In this document: positions 1 through 8,323 of the stretch, piece by piece
How positions within the stretch are numbered: position 1 is the stretch's first letter
Layout: each line of letters starts with the position of its first letter
Assembly (NCBI GenBank): GCA_042095135.1
Contig: JBELBV010000045.1
Span: 1-17,250 of the forward strand
Direction: 5' to 3'
DNA from: UA16 sp042095135
GTDB taxonomy: Bacteria; Bacteroidota; Bacteroidia; Flavobacteriales_D; Sanyastnellaceae
Length of the DNA: 17,250 nucleotides
The notes under the pieces: generated by a model
Database searches by the model: none
Told to the model about the DNA's origin: nothing
What the model saw: the letters and a program-made list of their open reading frames with translations, nothing else
Position numbers and translations under genes: made by a program

Positions 1-92
1 TACCTCTTCAATCTCTAGAACCGCATAAAAGTTCGCAGGACCATCGGAAAAAACAATCCAACGTCCACAAAGGCTACCGGCCAGGCTTGAGT
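1..92 (-). other. possible edge-truncated coding segment, minus strand
   Basis: Downstream of the small secreted protein one minus-strand frame stays open to the window edge and reads roughly SSLAGSLCGRWIVFSDGP, then about a dozen more residues. The short motif VFSDGP resembles FVSDGP near the C-terminus of the neighbouring gene at 93-623. The frame differs from that gene's by one base and I see no clear start codon. It may be the 5' part of a further gene, a frameshifted paralogue remnant, or chance. The sequence beyond the left edge is needed to decide. Confidence 0.15.
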
Positions 93-623
93 TTAATCGA
101 GGGATCGACCGAGCGATTGCAATAATGCAGCCAATCCGGGCTTGTCGATGGGTTCATACCCATTGGGCAATTCGAAGTGCCTGCGGTCCCATTCGGAGCG
201 CTTTACTGCTCGCTTGGTCTGTTCTTTCAAGTCGTAGCGGACGGGGCCGTCGCTGACGAAAAGCACCGCGCCTCCAGCATCTACGTTCCATGGGCACGGG
301 GCCGGTCCCCAGTCGAATTGTGCAATTCGTGTGTTTTTGCAATCTTCCTCGAGTTCCACGGCATGGCCGAGGAAATGAAACAGGATGTGGTGGGTGGGCG
401 CGCTGTGTTCCCCAAGCCAGATTCGCTCAAAGCTTGTTCCTTGTTCCAGGATGCGCCAAGCTTCGCCATTTGTCTCGTACGTTACGGTGTGCGGAAGGTA
501 ATCCCACTGGCTTTCATTCGCTAGGCGGGGGTCGACGTCAAAGACGACCTCTCCGCTCCAGGCGTCTTGCGCACCGGAAACCGCATGGCCAACAAGCATC
601 AAACACAAAAGCAGGTGTTTCAT
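93..623 (-). CDS. small secreted protein of unknown function (possibly DUF4412-like)
   Basis: A 176-residue protein with a clear Sec signal peptide (MKHLLLCLMLVGHAVSGA, likely cleaved before QDAW). The mature part is rich in beta-strand-like segments (GEVVFDVDP, HTVTYETNGEAWRILEQG, HILFHFLGHAVELEED). This vaguely recalls the small secreted DUF4412/GLPGLI-type proteins of Bacteroidota, but I cannot assign it firmly. Two cysteines (in EEDCKN and APCPWN) could pair in the periplasm. Its ATG (621-623) shares one base with the TGA of the upstream E1 dehydrogenase gene (TGATG), so it is very probably co-transcribed and translationally coupled with it, although no functional link between the two is evident. 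It ends with TAA at 93-95. Confidence 0.75.
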   Translation of the reverse strand: MKHLLLCLMLVGHAVSGAQDAWSGEVVFDVDPRLANESQWDYLPHTVTYETNGEAWRILEQGTSFERIWLGEHSAPTHHILFHFLGHAVELEEDCKNTRIAQFDWGPAPCPWNVDAGGAVLFVSDGPVRYDLKEQTKRAVKRSEWDRRHFELPNGYEPIDKPGLAALLQSLGRSLD

Positions 624-2689
624 CAGTACTCCAACGTATGTGCTAGGGCGTTTCGCACGCTGGTTTCGTTCACGAGGACGAAACGCTCCAAGTTCTCATT
701 CAACGGAATAGCAGGCGTTTCCATGGACCCTACCACCTGAACTGGTGCATCCAACGCTGCGAACAATTCGTTGCTGATGCGGCCGGCCAACGCTTGGGCG
801 AACCCATTATTGACCGGTTCTTCCGTAACAATCACCGCGCGGTGGGTGTGTTTTATTCGTTCGGAAATCAGGTCGAAATCCACAGGGCTGATGGTACGCA
901 AATCCAAGATTTCCACCCGTTCAGCAAATTCAGCTGCCGCTGCCTGCGACCAATACACCCCGCGTCCGTATGTGATGATAGTGCAAGCACTTTCCTCACC
1001 GGCTTGGACCTCAGTCACCATGCGTCCCTTTCCGATGGGCACGCGGTAAGCGGCATCCGGCTCGATGACCTTTGCGGCTTCGGTCCCGGGTATTTTCGAC
1101 CAATACAGCCCTTTGTGTTCGAGCACAACCACGGGGTTTGGATCGTAGAAGGCGGACTTGAGCAGTCCTTTCAGGTCGGCGCCGTTGGATGGATAGACCA
1201 CCTTGATGCCCCGGATGTTGGCGAGGACGGACTCGATGCTTGAGCTGTGATAAGGGCCGCCTGAACCGTAAGCACCAATGGGAACTCGGATAAGACTGTG
1301 GATGGGCCATTGGCCATTCGACAAGAAGTAGCTTCGGCTGAGTTCGGTGAAGAGCTGGTTGAGGCCGGGCCAGAGGTAGTCTGCGAACTGTACCTCTACG
1401 ATGGGCCGTAGTCCCGCAGCTGACATGCCCGCGGTTGAACCAATGATGAAAGCCTCTTGGATGGGGGTGTTAAACACGCGTTGATCGCCAAATTTTTGGG
1501 CAAGCGTAGCAGCCTCGCGGAAAACGCCACCCAACCGTCCGCCGACGTCCTGTCCGTACAACAAAGCTTCAGGGTGGTCCGCAAGGATCTCCTGCATGGC
1601 GTGCAGTGCACAATCCACCATCAACGTCGGCTCGTCATCGTTGCCAGTTCGGAGGCCGAGCTCTTCCGTGATGGAGGCAGGCGCCAATGTATGCTGAGCC
1701 AAGGTGGCTGGATCCGGTTCTTCGTGGCCTTGGGCGCGTTCGAAGGCAGCCTCGACTGCTGCTGCAGTTTCCGATTGGATGGCCTCCAATACCTCACCGG
1801 CGATACCGAGATTCAGGAGCCTTTTTTGCAAGGCAACGAGCGGATCACGCTTGATGTGTTCTTCCAAGTCATCGCGGTACCACTCTTTTCGAACGCCGCT
1901 TGTGTGGTGGCCCAGCAACGGCATGTGGGCATGCACGAGCACCGGCTTGCGCTCGGTGCGCACGTAGTCAAATGCCTCGACCATGGCATGCATGCTGGCT
2001 TCAGCGTCGGCGCCGTCGATTTCCATCGCCTTAATCTGTGGGAACGCTTTGGCCAAGGTGGATGCGTCGTGGGAACGAATCTCGGAAGCGTGCGCAGAAA
2101 TATCCCATTCGTTGTCCTGCACCAACCAGATGATGGGCAGCTCACGCAGGTCAGTCATGTGAAGCGCCTCACTGACTTCGCCTTCCGTGATGGCCGCATC
2201 GCCGATGGAACAGACCACCACGGGTGGCGCTCCTTCACGGTCATGCGGAATGCCTTGCAGCTCCTTGTATTGAACCCCCATGGCCACGCCAGCTGCTGGA
2301 ATGGCTTGCATACCTGTGGCACTGCTCTGGTGCGGGATGCGGGGCAATCCTTCGCGGTTGAGCGAGGGGTGGCTGTAGTAGGTACGTCCACCACTGAACG
2401 GGTCATCTCCTTTGGCCAGCAACTGGAGCATCAATTCCTCCGGTTCTATGCCGAGGCTTAGCAGCAAGCAGTCGTCCCGGTAGTAGGCGCTGAGGTAGTC
2501 CTGGTGTTGGAGCATGCGCCCCGTTGCCCATTGGATGGCTTCGTGCCCACGGGAACAGGCGTGGACGTATTTCGATGTCAACCGCGCATTCGCTTCGAAG
2601 AGGTCACTCATGGCACGTGCGGTACTCATGGTTCGAAAGGCTTCAAGCAATGCTTTGACGCCCGTTTCTAAGGAGGTGGATGCGTTCAT
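623..2689 (-). CDS. fused alpha/beta E1 subunit of a 2-oxoacid (branched-chain type) dehydrogenase
   Basis: A 688-residue thiamine-diphosphate enzyme in which E1 alpha (about residues 1-330) and E1 beta (about 350-688) are one chain. Families of this type decarboxylate 2-oxoacids such as 2-oxoisovalerate and pass the acyl group to a lipoyl E2. The alpha half shows the ThDP region GDAAITEGEVSEALHM (from G163) and QDNEWDIS (about 191-198), a GDA...DN version of the usual GDG...NN motif. The beta half shows YGQDVGGRLGGVF (about 378-390), FNTPIQEAFIIG (about 406-417), RPIVEVQFADYLWP and GAYGSGGPYHS. Fused E1 proteins of this size are common in Bacteroidota. The true substrate (branched-chain 2-oxoacid or pyruvate) cannot be told from sequence, and no E2 or E3 gene lies in the window. 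The gene is divergent from dapF across 53 bases and its stop overlaps the next start. It is cytoplasmic. Confidence 0.93.
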   Translation of the reverse strand: MNASTSLETGVKALLEAFRTMSTARAMSDLFEANARLTSKYVHACSRGHEAIQWATGRMLQHQDYLSAYYRDDCLLLSLGIEPEELMLQLLAKGDDPFSGGRTYYSHPSLNREGLPRIPHQSSATGMQAIPAAGVAMGVQYKELQGIPHDREGAPPVVVCSIGDAAITEGEVSEALHMTDLRELPIIWLVQDNEWDISAHASEIRSHDASTLAKAFPQIKAMEIDGADAEASMHAMVEAFDYVRTERKPVLVHAHMPLLGHHTSGVRKEWYRDDLEEHIKRDPLVALQKRLLNLGIAGEVLEAIQSETAAAVEAAFERAQGHEEPDPATLAQHTLAPASITEELGLRTGNDDEPTLMVDCALHAMQEILADHPEALLYGQDVGGRLGGVFREAATLAQKFGDQRVFNTPIQEAFIIGSTAGMSAAGLRPIVEVQFADYLWPGLNQLFTELSRSYFLSNGQWPIHSLIRVPIGAYGSGGPYHSSSIESVLANIRGIKVVYPSNGADLKGLLKSAFYDPNPVVVLEHKGLYWSKIPGTEAAKVIEPDAAYRVPIGKGRMVTEVQAGEESACTIITYGRGVYWSQAAAAEFAERVEILDLRTISPVDFDLISERIKHTHRAVIVTEEPVNNGFAQALAGRISNELFAALDAPVQVVGSMETPAIPLNENLERFVLVNETSVRNALAHTLEY

Positions 2690-2704
2690 TTTTCGTTGAC
2701 AGGG

Positions 2705-2712
2705 TAAAGATA
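2705..2712 (-). promoter_or_regulatory. possible -7 promoter element for the E1 dehydrogenase gene
   Basis: On the minus strand TATCTTTA lies 15 bases before the E1 start codon. It matches the Bacteroidota -7 consensus TAnnTTTG in all but the last base and is identical to the box before the tRNA gene at 10277. No TTG lies at the expected 19-21 base spacing upstream, so this is a weak call. Confidence 0.3.
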
Positions 2713-2742
2713 GGCCAGCCCGGATGGGTTACCTTCGTTGCA

Positions 2743-4767
2743 ATGCTCATCGACGCTTGGAAATGGGAGGGAACGGGTAATGCGTTCATTCTGATGGACC
2801 GCAGGGATTGGGCTGTATTGCCCGATGCGACCACCATTGCGGCCATGTGTGAAGCTGCGAATGGTGTCGGGGCAGACGGATTGATCTTTTTTCAGCCCTT
2901 GAACAACGAGGCGGATGTGATGCCCTGTTCCGAATGGGAAATGGATTACGTCAATGCAGATGGGTCTCGGTCGTTTTGTGGCAATGGAAGTCGCGCGCTT
3001 TTTGCGTTTTTGCGACGGCAGGATTGGATGCCGGATACGGGTGGAACCTTGCACGCCTGTGATGGCTGCCATGCGGTGGCGTGGGATGAAACCGAGATGG
3101 AACCCGGTGTTGAATTGCGGCCCATCGCACCGCCCAAGGGCGCAGCTGCGGGGGGAACGTTCGTCGACACGGGATCACCTCACCACCTGATTTGGGTCGA
3201 GGATACGGCTTCACAGGACGTGGAGGGCGTTGGACGAACCATTCGCTACGGCGCGGATTACGCCCCAGACGGCATCAATGTGGACTTTGTGCAGCGCCTA
3301 GACACAGCTGCACTCTCCATGCGTACCTACGAACGGGGGGTGGAGGCTGAGACGCGCGCCTGCGGAACAGGGGCCGTCGCCGCTGCCGTCGCCGACTATG
3401 CTGAACGTGGCGGACCATTGCAGCGCCAGGTTCGGATGCCTGGTGGGACGCTGCGGGTGCAGCTCAGGGAACCTGAGGAAGCGACTGGCGCATACACCAA
3501 CGTCTGGTTGTACGGCGCTGCAAACGAAGTCATGCGAGCTGCTTGGAACGGATTGAAGTGGAAGGTGCTGGCGCTGGCATTTTGGATGGGGTGGATGCCT
3601 GTGGCATCAGCGCAAGGCGGATGGACGGATGAGGTGGAGGTGTCTGTGCTCACAGGCTCGCCAGGTCCGGATTTGTATAGTGCGTGGGGGCACACGGCCA
3701 TTCGCGTGTTCGATCCCGGCCAAACACCGCCGGTGGATTGGACGTACAACTATGGTACGTTTGAATTTGGTGAAGGGTTTTACCTGCGGTTCATGCGCGG
3801 TGAGTTGAACTACCGCCTGGCCAAGTCGCCATTCGCCTCCTTGCAGCGGGAATACATGCATTTTGAACGGGCCATTCTAGAACAGCCGCTGACTTTGACC
3901 GCAGAAGATGCCCGAGCCTTGGTGGCCTACCTCGAATGGAATTACCTCCCTGAAAACCGCGTCTATGCCTACAAGTTTTTCGAAGACAACTGCTCCTCGC
4001 GTGTCTTGACGGTCATGCAAGCCGTATTCGGCGACCGATGGGACAGCGGATGCGCCAACGACGCTGCATTGGGCGTCACCTACCGCGAGGCGCTGCGCCC
4101 GTATATGCACGGGGATGCATGGACTGAAATGGGCATTGACTTCATCCTCGGTCCTCGTGCCGATCGCTTGATGCCGCCGTGCGGTTCGAGTTTCCTTCCC
4201 GACGGATTGATGCAGCAACTGCAAAGTTCCACCTTGGACGGTCACGCTGTCGCAGGTCCTCCGGAAGAACTGCTTCCCCCGCAGCGTTCCTGGTTTCGCA
4301 GTATTGTATATACTCCGTTACTGGCCCATTCAATCGCGTGGTGTGCACTGGTTCTTGTTTGGTCTTTGGTGTGGTCTGTTCGGCGGATGCTGAGTTATCG
4401 GGCGGGCCGCGTGACTCCAGCGTGGGAGCTTCGAGCGGGCAAGGCGGTGCAGCTGTTGGCGGGAGTGCTTGGTGTGTTGTTACTGTTAATGTGGACGTTC
4501 ACCGACCACCAAGACACGTGGGGCAATTGGAACATGCTGTGGGCCTTGCCTTTTCTGCCTTTGCTTTGGGTGCTTCCAAAGGGTCGCTGGCATCACTGGT
4601 TCCGGTGGATTTTGTCGGTGGTCGTCATTGGTTTTTTGCTGCTGTTTAATTTTGTCCCCCAATTCGTCCCTTTGTCCATGCTTTTATTGGGGTGGGCCGT
4701 TTGGTTAAGTCTGGATCCGTGGAAGGTGCCTTGGGCCCTCTCGAATGCAGCGAAGCAAGAGCCATGA
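2743..4767 (+). CDS. dapF: diaminopimelate epimerase fused in frame to a DUF4105 membrane protein
   Basis: A 674-residue open frame. Residues 1 to about 265 are a full DapF, which interconverts LL- and meso-diaminopimelate for lysine and peptidoglycan synthesis: GTGNAFILMD near the start, NADGSRSFCGNGSR with the first catalytic Cys79, GSPHH, and ERGVEAETRACGTGA with the second catalytic Cys207, ending NVWLYGAANEV. Without a stop, the frame continues into a signal-peptide-like segment (from M264, ending PVASAQ) and a DUF4105 domain: SPGPDLYSAWGHTAIRVF, YNYGTFEFGEGFYLRFMRG, PENRVYAYKFFEDNCSSR. About five hydrophobic membrane segments follow (residues 520-660). The start at 2743 was chosen because the family's N-terminus begins there; an ATG at 2680 would overlap the divergent gene. 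DapF is normally about 260 residues and stands alone, so the fusion is odd. The stop overlaps the next ATG (ATGA). Confidence 0.9.
   Translation: MLIDAWKWEGTGNAFILMDRRDWAVLPDATTIAAMCEAANGVGADGLIFFQPLNNEADVMPCSEWEMDYVNADGSRSFCGNGSRALFAFLRRQDWMPDTGGTLHACDGCHAVAWDETEMEPGVELRPIAPPKGAAAGGTFVDTGSPHHLIWVEDTASQDVEGVGRTIRYGADYAPDGINVDFVQRLDTAALSMRTYERGVEAETRACGTGAVAAAVADYAERGGPLQRQVRMPGGTLRVQLREPEEATGAYTNVWLYGAANEVMRAAWNGLKWKVLALAFWMGWMPVASAQGGWTDEVEVSVLTGSPGPDLYSAWGHTAIRVFDPGQTPPVDWTYNYGTFEFGEGFYLRFMRGELNYRLAKSPFASLQREYMHFERAILEQPLTLTAEDARALVAYLEWNYLPENRVYAYKFFEDNCSSRVLTVMQAVFGDRWDSGCANDAALGVTYREALRPYMHGDAWTEMGIDFILGPRADRLMPPCGSSFLPDGLMQQLQSSTLDGHAVAGPPEELLPPQRSWFRSIVYTPLLAHSIAWCALVLVWSLVWSVRRMLSYRAGRVTPAWELRAGKAVQLLAGVLGVLLLLMWTFTDHQDTWGNWNMLWALPFLPLLWVLPKGRWHHWFRWILSVVVIGFLLLFNFVPQFVPLSMLLLGWAVWLSLDPWKVPWALSNAAKQEP
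3532..3534 (+). other. candidate internal start codon for a free DUF4105 protein
   Basis: This ATG is in frame at the joint between DapF and DUF4105. It begins MRAAWNGLKWKVLALAF and continues to MPVASAQGG: a basic n-region, a hydrophobic core and an ASA-Q cleavage site, as in a normal signal peptide. Initiation here would give a separate 411-residue exported DUF4105 protein with its usual N-terminus. No Shine-Dalgarno is visible, but that is usual in this phylum. Confidence 0.45.
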
Positions 4768-6308
4768 AACGCCTCCGCACATCCTCATTGACGAACGGTC
4801 TTTTGGCCGTTGCATTGATTACGCTCTTCTTCGGATGCAAGCGAGAGCCAATCACGTGGACAATTGACATCGCCTTGCCGATCATCGATGACGGTTGGAG
4901 CTGGGTGGATGTGATTGAGGAAGCATCCGAAAATGGCAGCATTGATGTGGAGGAAGGAGCGCCCGCGGTGTTGCGTTTCGAAGGCGCCGTGGCGGACTGG
5001 GAAATTCCGTCCCTCACCGAATTGCCCGACACCATTGTTGCTCAGGAACTCACCCCGGACTTCACAGGTGGGCCGTTTCCGGTTCCTCCTGGTGCGGTAT
5101 TGCTGGATACCGAAGAGGACATTGTGTTTCAAGGAATCGATCAGCAATTTTCAGGCCTCGTGCTGTCGGCTGGGCGCATCGATTACCTCGTCGAGAGTTC
5201 GACCAATGGCTACGTGGAGTTGCAGTATTCCTTCCCCAGCGTGACCATTGGCGGAGAAGCTGTGGAATTGAAAGTGGTGCTGCCACCCAGTGACGGCGTG
5301 GCCTTCCAAACGGAATCGGGCACGATCGACCTTGCGGGTGCGGTGATCGATTTGACCGGTGTGTCAGGCAATGAGATCAATCGAATCGCCAGTCAGCTCA
5401 TCATTGGAACCCCAACGGATATCGCTGATACCGCGCAGGTATACGGGACCGACAGCATCCGGGTCAAGATGCATTTCCAAGACATGTTCGTTGAGCAAGT
5501 GGCCGGGTACTTTGGCCAGGAGACGGTGGCTTTTGAGGTGGATCAAACCGTATTCCAACCAGCGGATTTCCCGGGTGGGTTTTTGCAAATCGAGCCCACG
5601 AGAGCCACGCTGCAGTTCCGCAACACCATCGCCGCGGATTTGCGTTTGCAGCTCGATGCCCTCTCGGTGGACGGCATAACCGTGGGGCACCCGGTGCTCG
5701 GTGTTCCTCAGCAGATTGCCCGGGCGGATTGGAACGGGGAGGAGGTGGAGCCAACGCTTTGGGAGATGGATTTGCTCGCTACTGCTCCGTCGTTATTTGA
5801 ACTCCTGGGCTACCTGCCTGAAGTGGTCACCGCAAGCGGTGAAGCTTTGCTCAATCCGCTCGGTGATGTGTCGGGCGGGCAGGATTATTTTGACACGCGG
5901 CAGCCTCCGCAATTGTACCTCGACTTTGAATGGCCGTTGGATGGAGTCGTCGAAGATTTTCGCGTTGTCCGTTCCCTCGCCATTGAAGGAACAGACTTGA
6001 CCGGGTTTGAAGGCGAACTCATCGTGCGGATCACCAATGGGTATCCAGTTGAATGGAATGTCACCGGAACCTGGGATTACGAGGACCCTGCATTGGACGC
6101 AGAGGTGTTTACTGCCGTATCAACCGCATTCCCTTCGAACGAGGTGGCTGAGGTGCGCATTCCCATCAACGAAGCCCGATTGGCTTCACCGGCAACTTTG
6201 ACGATTGAAGCGGCGATGACCTCCGACGGTCCCGTTCAATTCACGGGCATGGAGCGCGTCCGTTTGCAGGTTGCGTGCGAAGGAACCTACCAAGTCAGTG
6301 TGCAATGA
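4764..6308 (+). CDS. large lipoprotein of unknown function
   Basis: A 514-residue protein with a lipoprotein signal peptide: a basic start MKRLR, a hydrophobic core and LFFGC, with Cys25 the likely lipidated residue. The mature part is acidic and reads as repeated beta-strands (for example VELQYSFPSVTIGGEAVELKV, IDLAGAVIDLTGV, RVKMHFQDMFVEQVAGYFG). It has no catalytic motif I recognise. Similar lipoproteins opening with a C-K-x-E-P...W segment occur as hypothetical proteins in Flavobacteriales. The start at 4764 is preferred over an upstream in-frame ATG at 4692 because it begins the signal peptide and overlaps the preceding stop as ATGA. It ends by an ATGA overlap with the next gene, so it is probably translated in a coupled way. 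It is probably attached to the outer or inner membrane facing the periplasm. Confidence 0.85.
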   Translation: MKRLRTSSLTNGLLAVALITLFFGCKREPITWTIDIALPIIDDGWSWVDVIEEASENGSIDVEEGAPAVLRFEGAVADWEIPSLTELPDTIVAQELTPDFTGGPFPVPPGAVLLDTEEDIVFQGIDQQFSGLVLSAGRIDYLVESSTNGYVELQYSFPSVTIGGEAVELKVVLPPSDGVAFQTESGTIDLAGAVIDLTGVSGNEINRIASQLIIGTPTDIADTAQVYGTDSIRVKMHFQDMFVEQVAGYFGQETVAFEVDQTVFQPADFPGGFLQIEPTRATLQFRNTIAADLRLQLDALSVDGITVGHPVLGVPQQIARADWNGEEVEPTLWEMDLLATAPSLFELLGYLPEVVTASGEALLNPLGDVSGGQDYFDTRQPPQLYLDFEWPLDGVVEDFRVVRSLAIEGTDLTGFEGELIVRITNGYPVEWNVTGTWDYEDPALDAEVFTAVSTAFPSNEVAEVRIPINEARLASPATLTIEAAMTSDGPVQFTGMERVRLQVACEGTYQVSVQ

Positions 6309-7459
6309 GAAGGCGGCTGGCATACCTGTTTTTGGCGGTTGCTTGTGTGGCGCAGGGCCAACTGGATTCTTTGACATGGGATGCAACAGCTTGGGGTCAA
6401 CACCGTTCCAATGCCCTTTCGCATGAATTGGGCCGGTTGTTGGTACGCGGCGGCCACATTGATCGCTCCCTGGTGGAATCGGCGCGTTCCGCACAAGGAG
6501 GCGAGATGGGTGCATTTGGGTACACTTCGGGCCTGGCCTTGAATTGGCGAAGCCTGCGCTTTTGGAAGGATACGGAAGCACGGTTGTGCGGATCGATCCA
6601 GTTCAAAACCCTCGGCGACGTGCGCTGGACTCCGGAACTGTTTGATTTGGCGTTCACCGGCAATGCTGGGCACCTTGGTCGCTGGGACGTGTTGGACGGT
6701 TCGCGTCTGCGCACTGCGACATGGCTTCAGGCGGCCGTGGGTTTGGAAGGCGCCAACCAAAACCGCATTGAACTTGGGTTGGTATACCGCCTGCAGTCGA
6801 CCGATGCCCGAATCCGCAATGGGCATTTTTACGTGAGCGAGGGGTTGGATTATATGACCGGTTATGTGCGCGGCCATGTGGGTTGGGCTGAAGGTGGCTC
6901 ATGGGGTTTGGCCACCAATGCCGAGTGGCATTTCCTGCGCGAAGAAGCGCCGTTTGCCTTCCACTTGCGCCTGCAAAATTTCGGGTTCTTCGTCGCTCCA
7001 GCTTGGACCGAATTGCAAGTTGATACACTGGTGGAAACAACAGGTCTAACCTTGACCGGTCCGGGGCTATCGTTAGAATCTCTCGTGGAATCGGCGGGTG
7101 CATCGGAAGTCATCACAACCCTGAACCAACGGTACCGGTTTGACTTGATGCCGTTCCGAATCGACGCTTCGTTTGAATACCCGCTGGGTCCGCGCTCGGG
7201 ATGGGATGTTCAGGCACAGGTCGGAGATTGGATGCCCGTACCTCGGGCAGTCACCGGCTACCGACGGGCCATCGGAAAGCAATGGCAGGCGGGCATTCAG
7301 TTGGTTGCGGGTGGCTGGGGCCGGTTGCGCCCGGCAGCGTGGGCACGGTGGCGAAAGCCCGGTGAACACGCCTGGATGCTGTTCATTGAAGATCCCTTCG
7401 GGTGGGGTTCCAACGCAGCTTATGGGCGCGGCATCACCCTACGCTATCAAAACTTGTAA
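6305..7459 (+). CDS. predicted outer-membrane beta-barrel protein (DUF5723-like)
   Basis: A 384-residue protein with a signal peptide (MRRRLAYLFLAVACVAQG, cleaved before QLDS). The remainder alternates short amphipathic strands with turns (RLCGSIQFKTLGDVRW, RIELGLVYRLQ, WGLATNAEWHF, FAFHLRLQNFGFFV, WQAGIQLVAGGWGRL) and ends with ITLRYQNL, as outer-membrane barrels do. The stretch WTPELFDLAFTGNAGHLG resembles the DUF5723 family of Bacteroidota barrels; I make that link from memory of the family pattern, so treat it as tentative. The start at 6305 is preferred to an in-frame ATG at 6275 because it opens the signal peptide and forms an ATGA overlap with the upstream lipoprotein. The two may act together, but there is no direct evidence. 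A 42-base gap follows before kdsA. Confidence 0.8.
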   Translation: MRRRLAYLFLAVACVAQGQLDSLTWDATAWGQHRSNALSHELGRLLVRGGHIDRSLVESARSAQGGEMGAFGYTSGLALNWRSLRFWKDTEARLCGSIQFKTLGDVRWTPELFDLAFTGNAGHLGRWDVLDGSRLRTATWLQAAVGLEGANQNRIELGLVYRLQSTDARIRNGHFYVSEGLDYMTGYVRGHVGWAEGGSWGLATNAEWHFLREEAPFAFHLRLQNFGFFVAPAWTELQVDTLVETTGLTLTGPGLSLESLVESAGASEVITTLNQRYRFDLMPFRIDASFEYPLGPRSGWDVQAQVGDWMPVPRAVTGYRRAIGKQWQAGIQLVAGGWGRLRPAAWARWRKPGEHAWMLFIEDPFGWGSNAAYGRGITLRYQNL

Positions 7460-7501
7460 AGCGTTCACACCCACTCCACCAGAAACCACGAACTTTACCC
7501 C

Positions 7502-8323
7502 ATGAACCAAGCGGAATGTTTCCAAAACGCTGGATGGATAGCAGGCAATCGGCTGCAAATCATCGCAGGTCCTTGCGCCATTGAGGGCGAAGATGTCGCC
7601 ATGGAAGTGGCGGAAGGGGTTGTCGAAGTCTGTTCGTCGTTGGACCTCCCGCTGATTTTCAAGGGGTCGTACCGCAAGGCGAACCGCTCTCGGTTGGACA
7701 GTTTTACCGGAATCGGCGACGAGAAAGCTCTCGAAATCCTCGCCAAAGTAGGCGAGCGCTTTGATGTGCCAACTACCACGGACATTCACGCAGCGGACGA
7801 AGCGGCGATGGCTGCGGGGTATGTCGACGTCCTGCAAATTCCGGCCTTCTTGTGCCGGCAAACCGACTTGTTGGTGGCAGCGGCGCAGACGGGCAAAGTG
7901 GTCAACATCAAGAAAGGCCAATTCCTCTCGCCTGAGGCCATGCAACACGCAGTGGTCAAGGTGCAGGAATCGGGTAATTCGCGCGTTTGGCTGACCGAGC
8001 GCGGCACCATGCTCGGCTACCAGGACATGGTGGTCGATATGCGCGGTTTTCCGGTGATGGCACGGATGGCTCCTGTCATCGCTGACATCACCCACAGCTT
8101 GCAACAGCCCAATCAATCGTCCGGCGTTACCGGCGGCCGACCAGAACTCATTGCCACCATTGGCAAAGCAGCTGTCGCTGCCGGTGCCAACGGGGTGTTC
8201 ATTGAAACGCACCCGCGTCCCGGCGAAGCCCTGTCCGACGGTGCTAACATGCTGCCATTGGATCAACTCAAGGGCTTGCTCACACAACTGAAACGCGTCC
8301 ATGCAGCCGTTCAGGTGGATTGA
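7502..8323 (+). CDS. kdsA: 3-deoxy-8-phosphooctulonate synthase (KDO-8-P synthase)
   Basis: A 273-residue cytoplasmic enzyme that condenses phosphoenolpyruvate with arabinose 5-phosphate to KDO-8-phosphate, the precursor of the inner core sugar of lipopolysaccharide. Diagnostic segments are IIAGPCAIEGED, FKGSYRKANRSRLDSFTG, TTTDIH, QIPAFLCRQTDLL, VVNIKKGQFLSPEAM and GVTGGRPE. Cys25 in GPCAIEG is the metal-ligand cysteine of the metal-dependent class; the Escherichia coli enzyme has Asn there. The other expected ligands are present as His in DITHSLQQP, Glu in FIETHP and Asp in ALSDGANML, so this should be a metal-dependent KdsA. Length is close to the family norm (about 265-285). The end overlaps the next gene by 23 bases. 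Its place in an envelope-protein operon fits its role in LPS synthesis. Confidence 0.97.
   Translation: MNQAECFQNAGWIAGNRLQIIAGPCAIEGEDVAMEVAEGVVEVCSSLDLPLIFKGSYRKANRSRLDSFTGIGDEKALEILAKVGERFDVPTTTDIHAADEAAMAAGYVDVLQIPAFLCRQTDLLVAAAQTGKVVNIKKGQFLSPEAMQHAVVKVQESGNSRVWLTERGTMLGYQDMVVDMRGFPVMARMAPVIADITHSLQQPNQSSGVTGGRPELIATIGKAAVAAGANGVFIETHPRPGEALSDGANMLPLDQLKGLLTQLKRVHAAVQVD

Noticed and set aside
1457..2461. 334-codon open frame on the plus strand
   Set aside because: It is antisense to the well-supported E1 dehydrogenase and has no motif of its own.
2680..2742. Earlier ATG at 2680 for dapF and a TACCTTCG box at 2730-2737
   Set aside because: The 2680 start would overlap the divergent E1 gene and precede the conserved DapF N-terminus. 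The box lies only 5 bases before the ATG at 2743 and has no TTG at proper spacing.
4692..4763. Earlier in-frame ATG for the lipoprotein gene
   Set aside because: It would put 24 residues ahead of a clear lipoprotein signal and lie inside the previous gene.
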